DNA of 18,619 nt from an uncultured Candidatus Saccharibacteria bacterium. GTDB taxonomy: Bacteria > Patescibacteriota > Saccharimonadia > Saccharimonadales > Saccharimonadaceae. How positions within the stretch are numbered: position 1 is the stretch's first letter; every line of letters begins with the position of its first letter. The position numbers and the translations under genes are program-made. Location of the stretch: positions 1 to 18,619 of the forward strand of contig CALHWE010000005.1 in NCBI GenBank assembly GCA_938036785.1, read 5' to 3'. The notes beneath the pieces are model-generated. The model was not told the origin of the DNA, did no database searches, and worked only from the letters and a program-made list of their open reading frames with translations. Shown here piece by piece: positions 1 to 6,829 of the stretch.

Positions 1-145
1 TGAGATCTTTCACCCGAGTGGTCGGCTCAATTTTTGCCGCCGCAAGGATGTCTCGAGCAAGCGTGCGCCCAATACCATGGATGTAGGTAAGAGCAATGTG
101 CACTTGCTTGTCTGATGGGATAACTACCCCAGCAATTCGAGCCAT
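1..145 (-). CDS. rpsM: 30S ribosomal protein S13, N-terminal part (runs off the left edge)
   Basis: This is the first 48 codons of ribosomal protein S13, which sits in the head of the 30S subunit and contacts the P-site tRNA and the 50S subunit through bridges B1a/b. The protein begins MARIAGVVIPSDKQVHIAL and continues with TYIHGIGRTLARDIL, the conserved helix-two-turns-helix start of S13. The ATG at 145-143 lies only two bases past the rpmJ stop, so the two are almost certainly co-transcribed and probably translationally coupled. The remainder, with the basic C-terminal tail, lies outside the window. The order infA-rpmJ-rpsM is the usual one at the spc/alpha operon boundary. Confidence 0.95.
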   Translation of the reverse strand, partial: MARIAGVVIPSDKQVHIALTYIHGIGRTLARDILAAAKIEPTTRVKDL

Positions 146-147
146 GC

Positions 148-264
148 TTAACCCTGCCTTTGCTTATTCTTAGGTTTTTTCTTGTTGATGACACGGAGTC
201 GGCCTTTGCGCCGGACCAGCTGATCATCGGGGCTGATCTTTTTGACACTCGCACGAACTTTCAT
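148..264 (-). CDS. rpmJ: 50S ribosomal protein L36, zinc-less (C-minus) form
   Basis: This is a complete 38-residue L36, the smallest large-subunit protein, which binds 23S rRNA. It begins MKVRASVKK and ends PKNKQRQG, both family signatures, and has the same length as the E. coli protein. The standard zinc ribbon uses Cys11, Cys14, Cys27 and His33. Here those positions are Ser, Asp, Asn and Asn, so it cannot bind zinc in the usual way. L36 forms lacking the cysteines are known as C-minus variants. The ATG at 264-262 is preceded by an AGGGAG about 12 bases upstream, a long but possible Shine-Dalgarno spacing. It lies 77 bases downstream of infA and two bases before rpsM. Confidence 0.95.
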   Translation of the reverse strand: MKVRASVKKISPDDQLVRRKGRLRVINKKKPKNKQRQG

Positions 265-341
265 GAGCGTACAAATCTCCCTACAGGAAAAACCTGCCGT
301 TACTGAGAACAGCGGTGATATCAGGCCGCCGCTCTACGTTA

Positions 342-566
342 TTAAACGCGTGCGCGGAAGACGATTCTGCCCTTCGTGAGATCGTATGGGGTTAACTCGA
401 CTTCCACGGTATCGCCTGGGACCAAACGGATGTGATGCTTGCGCATCTTGCCGCTGATATGAGCGATAATGCTTAGGCCGTTCTCTAATTCTACCTTAAA
501 TTGCGTATTAGGCAGTGCTTCCACTACCTTGCCGCGCAATTTGATAACTTCTTTCGAACTTGCCAT
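342..566 (-). CDS. infA: Translation initiation factor IF-1
   Basis: This is a 74-residue IF-1, a single S1-like OB-fold protein that occupies the 30S A site during initiation and works with IF-2 and IF-3. Typical segments are KEVIKLRGKVVEALPNTQFKV, with GLSIIAHISGKMRKHHIRL and VPGDTVEVELTPYDLTKGRIVFR following, and the length is normal for the family. It is the first gene of the infA-rpmJ-rpsM unit. A strong promoter, TTTACT-N17-TATAAT, lies just upstream (583-611), which predicts an mRNA leader of only about 10 bases without a Shine-Dalgarno site. In most bacteria adk and map lie between secY and infA; here there is only a 385-bp gap. Confidence 0.96.
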   Translation of the reverse strand: MASSKEVIKLRGKVVEALPNTQFKVELENGLSIIAHISGKMRKHHIRLVPGDTVEVELTPYDLTKGRIVFRARV

Positions 567-582
567 AGATATACAGCTTCGT

Positions 583-611
583 ATTATACGCTATTTCTCT
601 GTAGGAGTAAA
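583..611 (-). promoter_or_regulatory. Sigma70-type promoter of infA-rpmJ-rpsM
   Basis: On the minus strand TTTACT (606-611) and TATAAT (583-588) are separated by exactly 17 bases. Transcription should start near 576, ten bases before the infA ATG. The same TTTACT-N17-TATAAT arrangement occurs upstream of tuf. Confidence 0.75.
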
Positions 612-656
612 GAGAAGTAGCCAGCTTTTTGCATTATTTATTGTGAGATTATGGAT

Positions 657-684
657 GGCTCTATTCTTATATCAGAATAGAGCC
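657..684. repeat. 10-bp inverted repeat (hairpin) upstream of infA
   Basis: GGCTCTATTC at 657-666 is the exact reverse complement of GAATAGAGCC at 675-684, with an 8-base loop. No T tract follows on either strand, so it does not look like a standard terminator. It could be an RNA processing site, a protein-binding site, or the end of a small RNA. Confidence 0.5.
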
Positions 685-891
685 GTAAGAGAGGTAGCTC
701 TACTTGTAAAAGTAGTATCCTCTAGGCATTCATGATGTATAGACTTGAAAGCCCATCATCATTCATCAGCCTCTATTCCGCCACGGTTCTGCATTCTCTC
801 TTTCTATATCCGAATTGCAATAATGAGGCGCTATGCCACTCATAACGCACGTTCTAAAGGCTCATGAACGAATTATTATAGAATACCATAT

Positions 892-929
892 CAAAAATAC
901 CGTCACAGACAGAGGTAGCGGTATTTTTG
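892..929 (-). terminator. Rho-independent terminator after secY
   Basis: CAAAAATACCG (892-902) pairs perfectly with CGGTATTTTTG (919-929) around a 16-base loop. The arm downstream on the minus strand ends in a run of T. It starts 23 bases past the secY stop codon and separates secY transcription from infA. Confidence 0.75.
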
Positions 930-951
930 TGAGATATACTAGTGATAGCCT

Positions 952-2427
952 TTATGCCTTTGCGGCAGTACGCCGCCGACCGAGTAAGCCACGCTTCTTT
1001 GGCTTAGTATCAAGGTCATCGACCGAGAAGTCGTCATATGTTACCATCAGCGCTCGTGAGTTAATCTGACGGAGTGTCTCAAGGCCAACAGTCACAACGA
1101 TAAGCAAGCTCGTACCGCCAATTGCCATGTTATTAGCATTAATGCCAAGCTGCGCAAAGACGTAGTCGATCGCAAACGGAATGATGGCGATGAGTCCCAG
1201 AGCAAGTGACCCAAACAGGTTAAGCCGATTGACGGTGCGTGACAGATATTTTTCGGTGGTTGGGCCAGGGCGGATCCCTTCAATGAAGCCACCTTGGTTT
1301 TCAAGACTCTCCGTAATCTCGCTCGCATTAAAGACGATACCGGTGTAGAAGTAGGTAAAGGCAATGACGAGTAAGAAATAGATCGATGGGTAGATGAGTA
1401 CTGTCAAGCCACCGGTGGCGTATGTTTGAGCGGTGGGTGCCTGGAACCACTGGATAAGGTTATTTGCTAATTGCTGGTTTGCACCAGGTGTTGCATGTAA
1501 TAATTGCCCTACGAAAGCTGGTAAGCTGAGGAATGCCACTGCAAAGATAACTGGTACCACACCCGCAGCGATGAGCTTGATAGGCAAGATGCTCTTGATG
1601 CCACCATACGAGCTATTGCCGCTAACCCGCTTGGCATAATTGATCGTGACAATGCGCTGTGCTTCGTTAATCTTAACGAGGAGATAAAGTAGGATGAGGC
1701 CAATCGTCCCAAGGACAACTACTGTCCAGAAGGTTGTCGGGTTAACGGGTAGTGAGAACCAGCCAAAGACGCTGAGCGAACCATCTTGAGTATTAAAGAG
1801 CGATGAGTAGATTGACCCAAAGGTGGTTGGCAGCTGACTGATTACACTAGCGAAGATGAGTAAGCTAATACCATTACCAACGCCCTGCTCTGTCATCAGC
1901 TCACCGAGCCACATCAAGAGTAGCGAGCCAGCAGTGAGCGCCGTTACTGCGACAATCCACTCGTGAAGCGAGCCAGCCACCGTACCAGTCGTACTCCCAG
2001 CAAGGACCGATTGACGCAAGAAGTAGATGATACCGATTGATTGAGCAATCGCCAGCGGCACACTAGCGATACGCGTCCACTGGTTGATCTTGCGTCGGCC
2101 CGACTCACCATCTTTGTGCATCTCCTCAAGACTTGGGATGGCTTTGGTAAGGAGCTGGGTAATAATGCTGGCGTTAATAAACGGCCCAAGGCCGATCAAA
2201 ACAATAGACAGCTGGGCCAATGCTCCACCAGTCAGGATGTTTAAGAAGCCACCAAAGTCACTCGCCGATACGACGTTCTGGATAATATCCTTAAGTCGGC
2301 TTGGTTCGGCCAACGGCACTGGCACGTGCGCCAAGAAACGATAGGCGACGATGAGCCCTAGCACGATACCAAGGCGTTTTTGCATGTCTTTATTTTTGAG
2401 CGATCGAAGAATAATCTTCCAGTTCAT
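952..2427 (-). CDS. secY: Preprotein translocase subunit SecY
   Basis: This 491-residue protein is the channel-forming subunit of the Sec translocon in the cytoplasmic membrane, through which unfolded secretory and membrane proteins pass together with SecE, SecG and SecA. Multiple hydrophobic helices are evident and ten are expected for the family. Family signatures are the cytosolic loop around SLEEMHKDGESGRRKINQWTR, then INYAKRVSGNSSYGG, AAGVVPVIFAVAFLSLP, and ENQGGFIEGIRPGPTTEKYL near the C-terminus. It is about 50 residues longer than E. coli SecY, partly in periplasmic loops and a basic C-terminal tail (KPKKRGLLGRRR). AAAGGGA, eight bases before the ATG, may serve as ribosome-binding site. 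It stands alone between its own promoter and terminator, not in an spc operon. Confidence 0.97.
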   Translation of the reverse strand: MNWKIILRSLKNKDMQKRLGIVLGLIVAYRFLAHVPVPLAEPSRLKDIIQNVVSASDFGGFLNILTGGALAQLSIVLIGLGPFINASIITQLLTKAIPSLEEMHKDGESGRRKINQWTRIASVPLAIAQSIGIIYFLRQSVLAGSTTGTVAGSLHEWIVAVTALTAGSLLLMWLGELMTEQGVGNGISLLIFASVISQLPTTFGSIYSSLFNTQDGSLSVFGWFSLPVNPTTFWTVVVLGTIGLILLYLLVKINEAQRIVTINYAKRVSGNSSYGGIKSILPIKLIAAGVVPVIFAVAFLSLPAFVGQLLHATPGANQQLANNLIQWFQAPTAQTYATGGLTVLIYPSIYFLLVIAFTYFYTGIVFNASEITESLENQGGFIEGIRPGPTTEKYLSRTVNRLNLFGSLALGLIAIIPFAIDYVFAQLGINANNMAIGGTSLLIVVTVGLETLRQINSRALMVTYDDFSVDDLDTKPKKRGLLGRRRTAAKA

Positions 2428-2472
2428 ATATTGTCCCTTTTGCCACTAACTACTAAACGCTATATCTAGTAC

Positions 2473-2501
2473 AGTATACACGAATTGCTCCAGAAGCGAA
2501 A
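2473..2501 (-). promoter_or_regulatory. Probable promoter of secY
   Basis: A TATACT -10 box on the minus strand (2473-2478) lies 17 bases downstream of a weak -35, TTTCGC (2496-2501). The predicted start is near 2466, about 39 bases before the secY ATG. Confidence 0.45.
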
Positions 2502-2622
2502 GGGTCAGCTGTCAATCCGGCTTTAAGCTCAAAAATATGCGAGAGATTCGTGCTTTTGTAGCTGATGTTCGGATACAGACTCATGGCAGCTCATAATAAA
2601 TAGCGCACGATGTATATTCTCA

Positions 2623-2631
2623 TGATATAAT
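2623..2631 (+). promoter_or_regulatory. Extended -10 promoter of rpsJ
   Basis: TGATATAAT combines a consensus TATAAT (2626-2631) with the TGn extension. No good -35 is present at 17 bases. Transcription should start near 2638, giving rpsJ a leader of about 79 bases. An in-frame ATG at 2630 overlaps this box and therefore cannot be the real start of rpsJ. Confidence 0.65.
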
Positions 2632-2651
2632 GCTAGATGTATTATTAATTT

Positions 2652-2696
2652 ACTCTGATAATTTAGCTTGTTTCGATCTTGCTAAAGTTACAGAGT
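2652..2696 (+). promoter_or_regulatory. Two-stem hairpin in the rpsJ leader
   Basis: ACTCTG (2652-2657) pairs with CAGAGT (2691-2696), and TTTAGC (2662-2667) pairs with GCTAAA (2681-2686). The two stems are separated by a symmetric 4x4 internal loop, and the structure ends eight bases before the Shine-Dalgarno region. It may be a binding site for translational or transcriptional feedback on S10; the function is inferred. Confidence 0.5.
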
Positions 2697-2716
2697 TGCA
2701 CATAAAAGGAGGAGCA

Positions 2717-3037
2717 ATGGCTCAAAACAACCAAGGGCTCAAGATTCGGATTCGCCTCAAGGCATACGACCACAAGGTGATCGACCAATCAGCCAAGCAA
2801 ATTATCGACACCGCCCTGCGCACTGGCGCAAACGTCGCAGGTCCTGTGCCACTACCAACGCGGCGCAGCAGCTACACAGTAGTAAAGAGCCCGCACGTAT
2901 ACAAGACTGGCGGTGAGACATTCGAGATGCGCGTCCACAAGCGCTTGATTGACATCACCAATGCTACACCCAAGACAATCGACAACCTCCACAACCTCAG
3001 CTTGCCAGCTGGCGTGGATGTCGAGATCCGGATGTAG
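2717..3037 (+). CDS. rpsJ: 30S ribosomal protein S10
   Basis: This is a 106-residue S10, part of the 30S head and the NusE partner of NusB in antitermination. Family signatures include KIRIRLKAYDHKVIDQSAKQI, GPVPLPTRRSSYTVVKSPHVY and EMRVHKRLIDI. The ATG at 2717 was chosen because AAAGGAGGAG lies just before it and family homology begins here. The longer frame, back to 2630, would start inside the promoter. S10 is normally the first gene of a long ribosomal operon; here it is monocistronic, followed directly by a terminator, and points opposite to secY and tuf on either side. Confidence 0.96.
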   Translation: MAQNNQGLKIRIRLKAYDHKVIDQSAKQIIDTALRTGANVAGPVPLPTRRSSYTVVKSPHVYKTGGETFEMRVHKRLIDITNATPKTIDNLHNLSLPAGVDVEIRM

Positions 3038-3060
3038 TATCACTATACGTTGATTAATCA

Positions 3061-3090
3061 AAAAGGGTGATATTTATTATCACTCTTTTT
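3061..3090 (+). terminator. Rho-independent terminator after rpsJ
   Basis: AAAAGGGTGATA (3061-3072) pairs with TATCACTCTTTT (3078-3089) with one G-T pair around a TTTAT loop, and T-rich sequence follows. It lies 23 bases after the rpsJ stop. The A-rich other side could let it act on the minus strand too. Confidence 0.8.
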
Positions 3091-3233
3091 GATTTTTATT
3101 TATCCTTTCCTTTATTTACGCTACCTACTCAAACTCCTCTGCTGGGATATCATCAAGCGTAATTAATGCTGACTCCATAGCTCTCATATCGTCTGAGTGA
3201 ACTATCTTTGACGATGTCATGAATGTAAAAACA

Positions 3234-3261
3234 AAAATACCTCCCCTGTGGGAGGTATTTT
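3234..3261 (-). terminator. Rho-independent terminator after tuf
   Basis: AAAATACCTCCC (3234-3245) and GGGAGGTATTTT (3250-3261) form a 12-bp stem with a 4-base loop. On the minus strand it is followed by a T-rich run. It begins 24 bases past the tuf stop. The stretch 3091-3233 between the convergent rpsJ and tuf terminators holds no gene I can support. Confidence 0.85.
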
Positions 3262-3285
3262 GTGAGTTTGCGAGTACTGTGCAAA

Positions 3286-4470
3286 CTACTTGACGATGTT
3301 AGTCACAACACCGGCACCGACTGTACGGCCACCTTCGCGGATAGCGAAGTCTTGACCCTTGTCCATAGCGATTGGGGCGTTCAAGGTCACCTTGAAGGTC
3401 ACTTGGTCGCCTGGCATCACCATTTCCTTGTCGGCAAGGAGCTCAATCTCGCCAGTCACGTCCGTTGTGCGGAAGTAGAACTGTGGCTTGTAGCCCTTGC
3501 TAAATGGTGTGTGGCGGCCACCCTCTTCCTTCTTAAGGATGTAGACTTCCGCCTCAAACTCGGTGTGTGGGGTGAGTGTGCCTGGAGCGACAATCACCTG
3601 ACCGCGCTCGATCTGGGTGCGCTCGATACCACGCAGCAACAGACCAGCGTTGTCGCCTGCCTGACCTTGGTCGAGGCTCTTCTTGAAGGCTTCGACACCA
3701 GTCACGACAGAGGTCTGAGTTGGCTTAAGACCAACAATCTCTACTGGGTCGTTGATCTTGATGACACCCTGCTCGATACGACCAGTGGCAACCGTACCAC
3801 GACCCTTGATCGAGAAGACATCCTCGATTGGCATCAAGAATGGCTTGTCGAGGTCGCGCTGAGGCAACTCGAAGTAGTCGTCCATAGCAGCCACCAGCTC
3901 CATCACGGCGTCTTCTGCCTCGGTGTCGCCCTCGAGCGCCTTGGTGGCAGAACCCTTGATGATTGGTGCGTTGTCGCCATCGTAGCCGTTCTTGGTGAGC
4001 AGCTCGCGGACGTCCATCTCAACCAGCTCAACCAACTCTGGGTCGGCCAAGTCCATCTTGTTGAGGAAGACGACGATCTTTGGCACACCAACCTGGTGAG
4101 CAAGCAGCACGTGCTCGCGTGTCTGTGGCAATGGACCGTCGTTGGCGGCAACCACTAGCACAGCACCGTCAATCTGAGCGGCACCAGTAATCATGTTCTT
4201 GACGTAGTCGGCGTGACCTGGCATGTCAACGTGCGCGTAGTGGCGCTTCTCCGACTCGTATTCCTGGTGGGAGCTGGCGATGGTAATACCGCGTTGCTTC
4301 TCCTCAGGAGCGTTGTCGATGTCTTCGTAGTTGCGAGGCTTGTTTACATCGCTTGGAAGACGCTTTGCCAACACGTGAGTGATGGCAGCCGTTAACGTTG
4401 TTTTACCGTGGTCGACGTGACCCATAGTACCAACGTTAATGTGTGGCTTACTTCGATCGAAATCTGCCAT
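3286..4470 (-). CDS. tuf: Elongation factor Tu
   Basis: This is a 394-residue EF-Tu, the GTPase that brings aminoacyl-tRNA to the ribosomal A site. The GTP site is complete: GHVDHGKT (17-24), RGITI (60-64), DMPGH (82-86), NKMD (137-140) and SATK (174-177). Domains 2 and 3 follow with RGTVATGRIEQG and a normal C-terminus (GAGVVTNIVK). Most bacteria have Cys where Met83 stands in the DMPGH motif. The ATG follows an AAGGAG Shine-Dalgarno with a somewhat long spacer. It has its own strong promoter, a roughly 90-base structured leader and its own terminator, so it is not co-transcribed with fusA 3.9 kb away. Confidence 0.98.
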   Translation of the reverse strand: MADFDRSKPHINVGTMGHVDHGKTTLTAAITHVLAKRLPSDVNKPRNYEDIDNAPEEKQRGITIASSHQEYESEKRHYAHVDMPGHADYVKNMITGAAQIDGAVLVVAANDGPLPQTREHVLLAHQVGVPKIVVFLNKMDLADPELVELVEMDVRELLTKNGYDGDNAPIIKGSATKALEGDTEAEDAVMELVAAMDDYFELPQRDLDKPFLMPIEDVFSIKGRGTVATGRIEQGVIKINDPVEIVGLKPTQTSVVTGVEAFKKSLDQGQAGDNAGLLLRGIERTQIERGQVIVAPGTLTPHTEFEAEVYILKKEEGGRHTPFSKGYKPQFYFRTTDVTGEIELLADKEMVMPGDQVTFKVTLNAPIAMDKGQDFAIREGGRTVGAGVVTNIVK

Positions 4471-4507
4471 GTAGGTAAGTACTCCTTACTTATGTTAATA
4501 TTTGGTA

Positions 4508-4555
4508 CGACGCGAGCTACTTGCCGGAGTAGAGACACTACGACAAAACGCGTCG
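4508..4555 (-). promoter_or_regulatory. Structured 5' leader of tuf
   Basis: Within the tuf leader CGACGCG (4508-4514) can pair with CGCGTCG (4549-4555). Inside this, CTACT (4517-4521) pairs with AGTAG (4528-4532). The structure ends about 40 bases before the ATG. A regulatory role is only inferred. Confidence 0.4.
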
Positions 4556-4568
4556 CGCGTTAGGATTT

Positions 4569-4597
4569 ATTATAGGGTGCGGTGGCAAAAAAGTAAA
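4569..4597 (-). promoter_or_regulatory. Sigma70-type promoter of tuf
   Basis: TTTACT (4592-4597) and TATAAT (4569-4574) on the minus strand are 17 bases apart, identical in form to the infA promoter. The start should be near 4562. It lies just after the stop codon of the upstream DUF4253 gene. Confidence 0.8.
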
Positions 4598-4601
4598 GTA
4601 G

Positions 4602-5366
4602 CTAGTCCCACCAAACATACCACTGTCGACTGCTATATACCTGGTTTGCCAAAGCTTCAAAGGTCTCCGACCCTTGATAGACTGCGTCGCCATATGAGAA
4701 ATAGAAGAGCTCAACGGCAACCGCCTTAGCATCAGCATCGGTCTGCGGTGGACGCTCGACGTAATACTCAACAGTATCATGGCTGATAGCGGCAGGCACA
4801 GCACCGTACTTCTCATACCAATAGCGCGATACCGCCACCTGGATAGCTGGCTCGGGACAATCATTCCAACCACCCATACAGAGGTAGGCTAGTGCTTCAT
4901 ACGGTGCTGTGGTTGGTAATTTGATAATAATGACCGGATTGTCGCTATCTGCCTGGAATGGGCTGATGAAGTCAACTGTAGTAGGGTCATCGTCATCAGG
5001 CGACGCCGAGAAGCCCGACGCAAAATAGTCATCCACAGTAGAGATCTGCTGATCCTTTTTCACTGTTTCAGCTGGCAGCTCCTGCGCAACGTGAGCAAAG
5101 AAGGCTGGTACATCAATTGCCTGCGATGCTTCCATGGTGCGCCGCACAAGCTCGGGGACTGTCTGGACGCCAGCGTTCTCTAGGCCTTCCGCTATCTCAT
5201 CTAGGATGAGGCCATCGAGCGTCACAATCACCGGCGTGAAGCCCTCGTGCTTACCCTGCTCACGAAGCTGCAAATAGCGCTGCGTTGCATTAATGACTTC
5301 GCATTCTACGTAGTCGACGCCGCTTCCGGCAAAGAGTGTTTTGAATCGCTGCATTGTATCTGACAT
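4602..5366 (-). CDS. DUF4253-domain protein
   Basis: This 254-residue soluble protein has no signal peptide or membrane segment. The C-terminal half matches my memory of DUF4253: GGWNDCPEP (165-173), RYWYEKYGA (181-189), a central ERPPQTDADAKAVAVE stretch, and the closing WYVWWD (249-254). The N-terminal half, ending in an acidic linker (SPDDDD), is less familiar. The family's function is not known to me. The start at 5366 was chosen because AAGGAGG lies six bases upstream and an extended -10 promoter just before it. An in-frame extension to 5564 would run antisense-free through the end of the ABC ATPase gene and does not look like protein. It has its own promoter and no visible terminator before tuf. 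Confidence 0.8.
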   Translation of the reverse strand: MSDTMQRFKTLFAGSGVDYVECEVINATQRYLQLREQGKHEGFTPVIVTLDGLILDEIAEGLENAGVQTVPELVRRTMEASQAIDVPAFFAHVAQELPAETVKKDQQISTVDDYFASGFSASPDDDDPTTVDFISPFQADSDNPVIIIKLPTTAPYEALAYLCMGGWNDCPEPAIQVAVSRYWYEKYGAVPAAISHDTVEYYVERPPQTDADAKAVAVELFYFSYGDAVYQGSETFEALANQVYSSRQWYVWWD

Positions 5367-5385
5367 AGTATTCCTCCTTGGGCGC

Positions 5386-5394
5386 ATTATAGCA
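5386..5394 (-). promoter_or_regulatory. Extended -10 promoter of the DUF4253 gene
   Basis: On the minus strand the sequence is TGCTATAAT, a consensus -10 with the TGn extension. The predicted start is near 5379, about 13 bases before the ATG and at the edge of the AAGGAGG site. The same ATGCTATAAT word is found upstream of fusA. Confidence 0.65.
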
Positions 5395-5406
5395 TAGAGG
5401 GATGTA

Positions 5407-6135
5407 TCAATTATTACTGAGTGCAGCGAAGAAGGTGCGGACCTTTGGCTGGGTGGAGTGATTAATGACCTGCGCTGGCGTACCATCTTCAATAATCTTG
5501 CCCCCATCAAGGAAGACAATCCGTGATGCGACATCGCGCGCAAATGACATCTCGTGTGTGACAACGATCATTGTAATCCCTGTTTCGGCAAGGTGCTTAA
5601 TAACCGCTAGTACCTCGTCAACCATCTCAGGGTCGAGTGCACTCGTTGGCTCATCAAAGAGCAAGACTTTTGGCTGCATTGCCAAGGCACGGGCAATCGC
5701 TACCCGCTGCTTTTGCCCACCCGAGAGATGACTCGGGTATTCTTGGGCTTTGGCGCGAAGGCCAACCAAGTCGAGCATTTGAAGCGCCTGACGCTTAGCT
5801 TTGGCTCTCGATAGTTTGCGCACCTTGAGTGGTGCAAGCATGATATTTTCGAGCACGGTCATATGCGGAAAGAGGTTAAACTGCTGGAAGACCATGCCAA
5901 GTTCAGTCCGGGCTTTGTTGAGGTCGGTCGCTGGATTGGTCATATCAATACCATCAACCCATACTTCCCCGCTTGTCGGCGTCTCAATCATATTAATACA
6001 GCGAAGCAGCGTGCTTTTGCCACCACCACTCGAGCCCAAGAGAACGACAACCTCTCCCCGCTTGATTGTCAGGTCAATACCGCGCAAGACATAATTGTTG
6101 CCATAGTGCTTGCGGATCTGCTTGATATTAATCAT
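5407..6135 (-). CDS. Polar amino-acid ABC transporter, ATP-binding protein (GlnQ/HisP type)
   Basis: This 242-residue ATPase powers the import system encoded upstream. It has Walker A GSSGGGKST (34-42), the Q-loop FQQFNLFPHMTV (83-94), signature LSGGQKQRVAIARAL (137-151), Walker B VLLFDEP (157-163) and the H-loop histidine in VVTHE (194). The sequence around FQQFNLFPHMTVLENI is typical of the polar amino-acid uptake family. Its ATG overlaps the last eight bases of the permease gene, with GGAGG about ten bases before it inside that gene, which implies translational coupling. The exact amino acid cannot be told from the sequence. Confidence 0.93.
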   Translation of the reverse strand: MINIKQIRKHYGNNYVLRGIDLTIKRGEVVVLLGSSGGGKSTLLRCINMIETPTSGEVWVDGIDMTNPATDLNKARTELGMVFQQFNLFPHMTVLENIMLAPLKVRKLSRAKAKRQALQMLDLVGLRAKAQEYPSHLSGGQKQRVAIARALAMQPKVLLFDEPTSALDPEMVDEVLAVIKHLAETGITMIVVTHEMSFARDVASRIVFLDGGKIIEDGTPAQVINHSTQPKVRTFFAALSNN

Positions 6136-6829
6136 GCGCTTTAAGCCTCCTCTCTACTCGATTCATCACCCACGTAAATAGCGTGGTGAGGGCGAGGTAA
6201 ATCATTGCAGCGGCAAAGAGCGATTCAAAGGCGGTGGCCGTTTGGAAGCGGATATTATCAGCACCGCGCATCAGATCGTTCATACCAATCCAGCCAACGA
6301 CTGACGTCTCCTTGAGGAGCGAAATTCCCTCGCTGATCAGTGATGGCAATGACTGCTTGAGTGCTTGAGGCAGGATGATATAACGCATGGTTTGCCAGCG
6401 ACTCAAGCCAAGCGAGCGCGCCGCTTCGACTTGTCCGTTGTCGATACTTTCGATCCCGCCGCGAATAATCTCAGCAATATACGCACCACTGTTGATACCA
6501 AAGGCAAGGCTTGCGATCCACAGCTTTGGCACCCCACGGTACGAGCCAAATACCACGTAATACATAATGAGTAGCTGCACCAAAGCAGGTGTGCCGCGAA
6601 TGACCGTGGTATAGGCATGAGCCAAGCTCACCCATGGCCGCCAGCGCTGAAGGCGGTGTAGTTTGCATGTGCGAAATGGTTGCCAAGCAGACTGCTGCAT
6701 CAGAGCAACGACTAGGCCAATCACGAGCCCAATGATCGTCGAGAAGACGGTTAGAAGGATGGTCACTTCTAGGCCGCGCCACAAGAAAAGATAGCGCTCG
6801 TCGCCAAAGAGGATATCCCACACATTCAT
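6128..6829 (-). CDS. Polar amino-acid ABC transporter, permease
   Basis: This 233-residue membrane protein is the channel subunit of the transporter. It has an N-terminal hydrophobic helix (about 20-45), the family stretch TTVIRGTPALVQLLIMYYV, and the cytoplasmic EAA loop beginning EAARSLGLSRWQTMRYIILP (135-154), which docks on the ATPase. A further hydrophobic helix lies near 203-223. Only one permease gene is present, so the membrane part is presumably a homodimer. Its ATG overlaps the binding-protein stop codon as ATGA, and its 3' end overlaps the ATPase gene by eight bases. The three genes are therefore one tightly coupled operon. Confidence 0.92.
   Translation of the reverse strand: MNVWDILFGDERYLFLWRGLEVTILLTVFSTIIGLVIGLVVALMQQSAWQPFRTCKLHRLQRWRPWVSLAHAYTTVIRGTPALVQLLIMYYVVFGSYRGVPKLWIASLAFGINSGAYIAEIIRGGIESIDNGQVEAARSLGLSRWQTMRYIILPQALKQSLPSLISEGISLLKETSVVGWIGMNDLMRGADNIRFQTATAFESLFAAAMIYLALTTLFTWVMNRVERRLKAHD

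Larger units (their letters stand above)
567..951. other. 385-bp gap between secY and infA without a recognisable gene
   Basis: I see no convincing gene here. The gap holds the secY terminator hairpin at 892-929, a 10-bp inverted repeat at 657-684 with an 8-base loop, a 6-bp hairpin with a GTAA loop at 700-715, and the infA promoter. A TATAAT on the minus strand at about 869-874 could start a short transcript, but it has no good -35 and the only frames are about 25 codons long. It occupies the place where adk and map lie in other bacteria. Confidence 0.6.

Noticed and set aside
3125..3220. 31-codon minus-strand frame (MTSSKIVHSDDMRAMESALI...) downstream of tuf
   Set aside because: It lies right behind the tuf terminator, has no promoter or Shine-Dalgarno at a useful distance, and resembles no family I know. 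Chance explains a frame of this length.
3262..4158. 298-codon plus-strand frame opposite tuf
   Set aside because: It is the mirror of the EF-Tu coding sequence. Its Leu/Val/His-rich translation is typical of the strand opposite a biased gene and it has no ribosome-binding site.
5367..5564. Longer start for the DUF4253 protein
   Set aside because: The extension overlaps the end of the ABC ATPase gene on the same strand in another frame and would lack the clear AAGGAGG site and promoter found at 5366.
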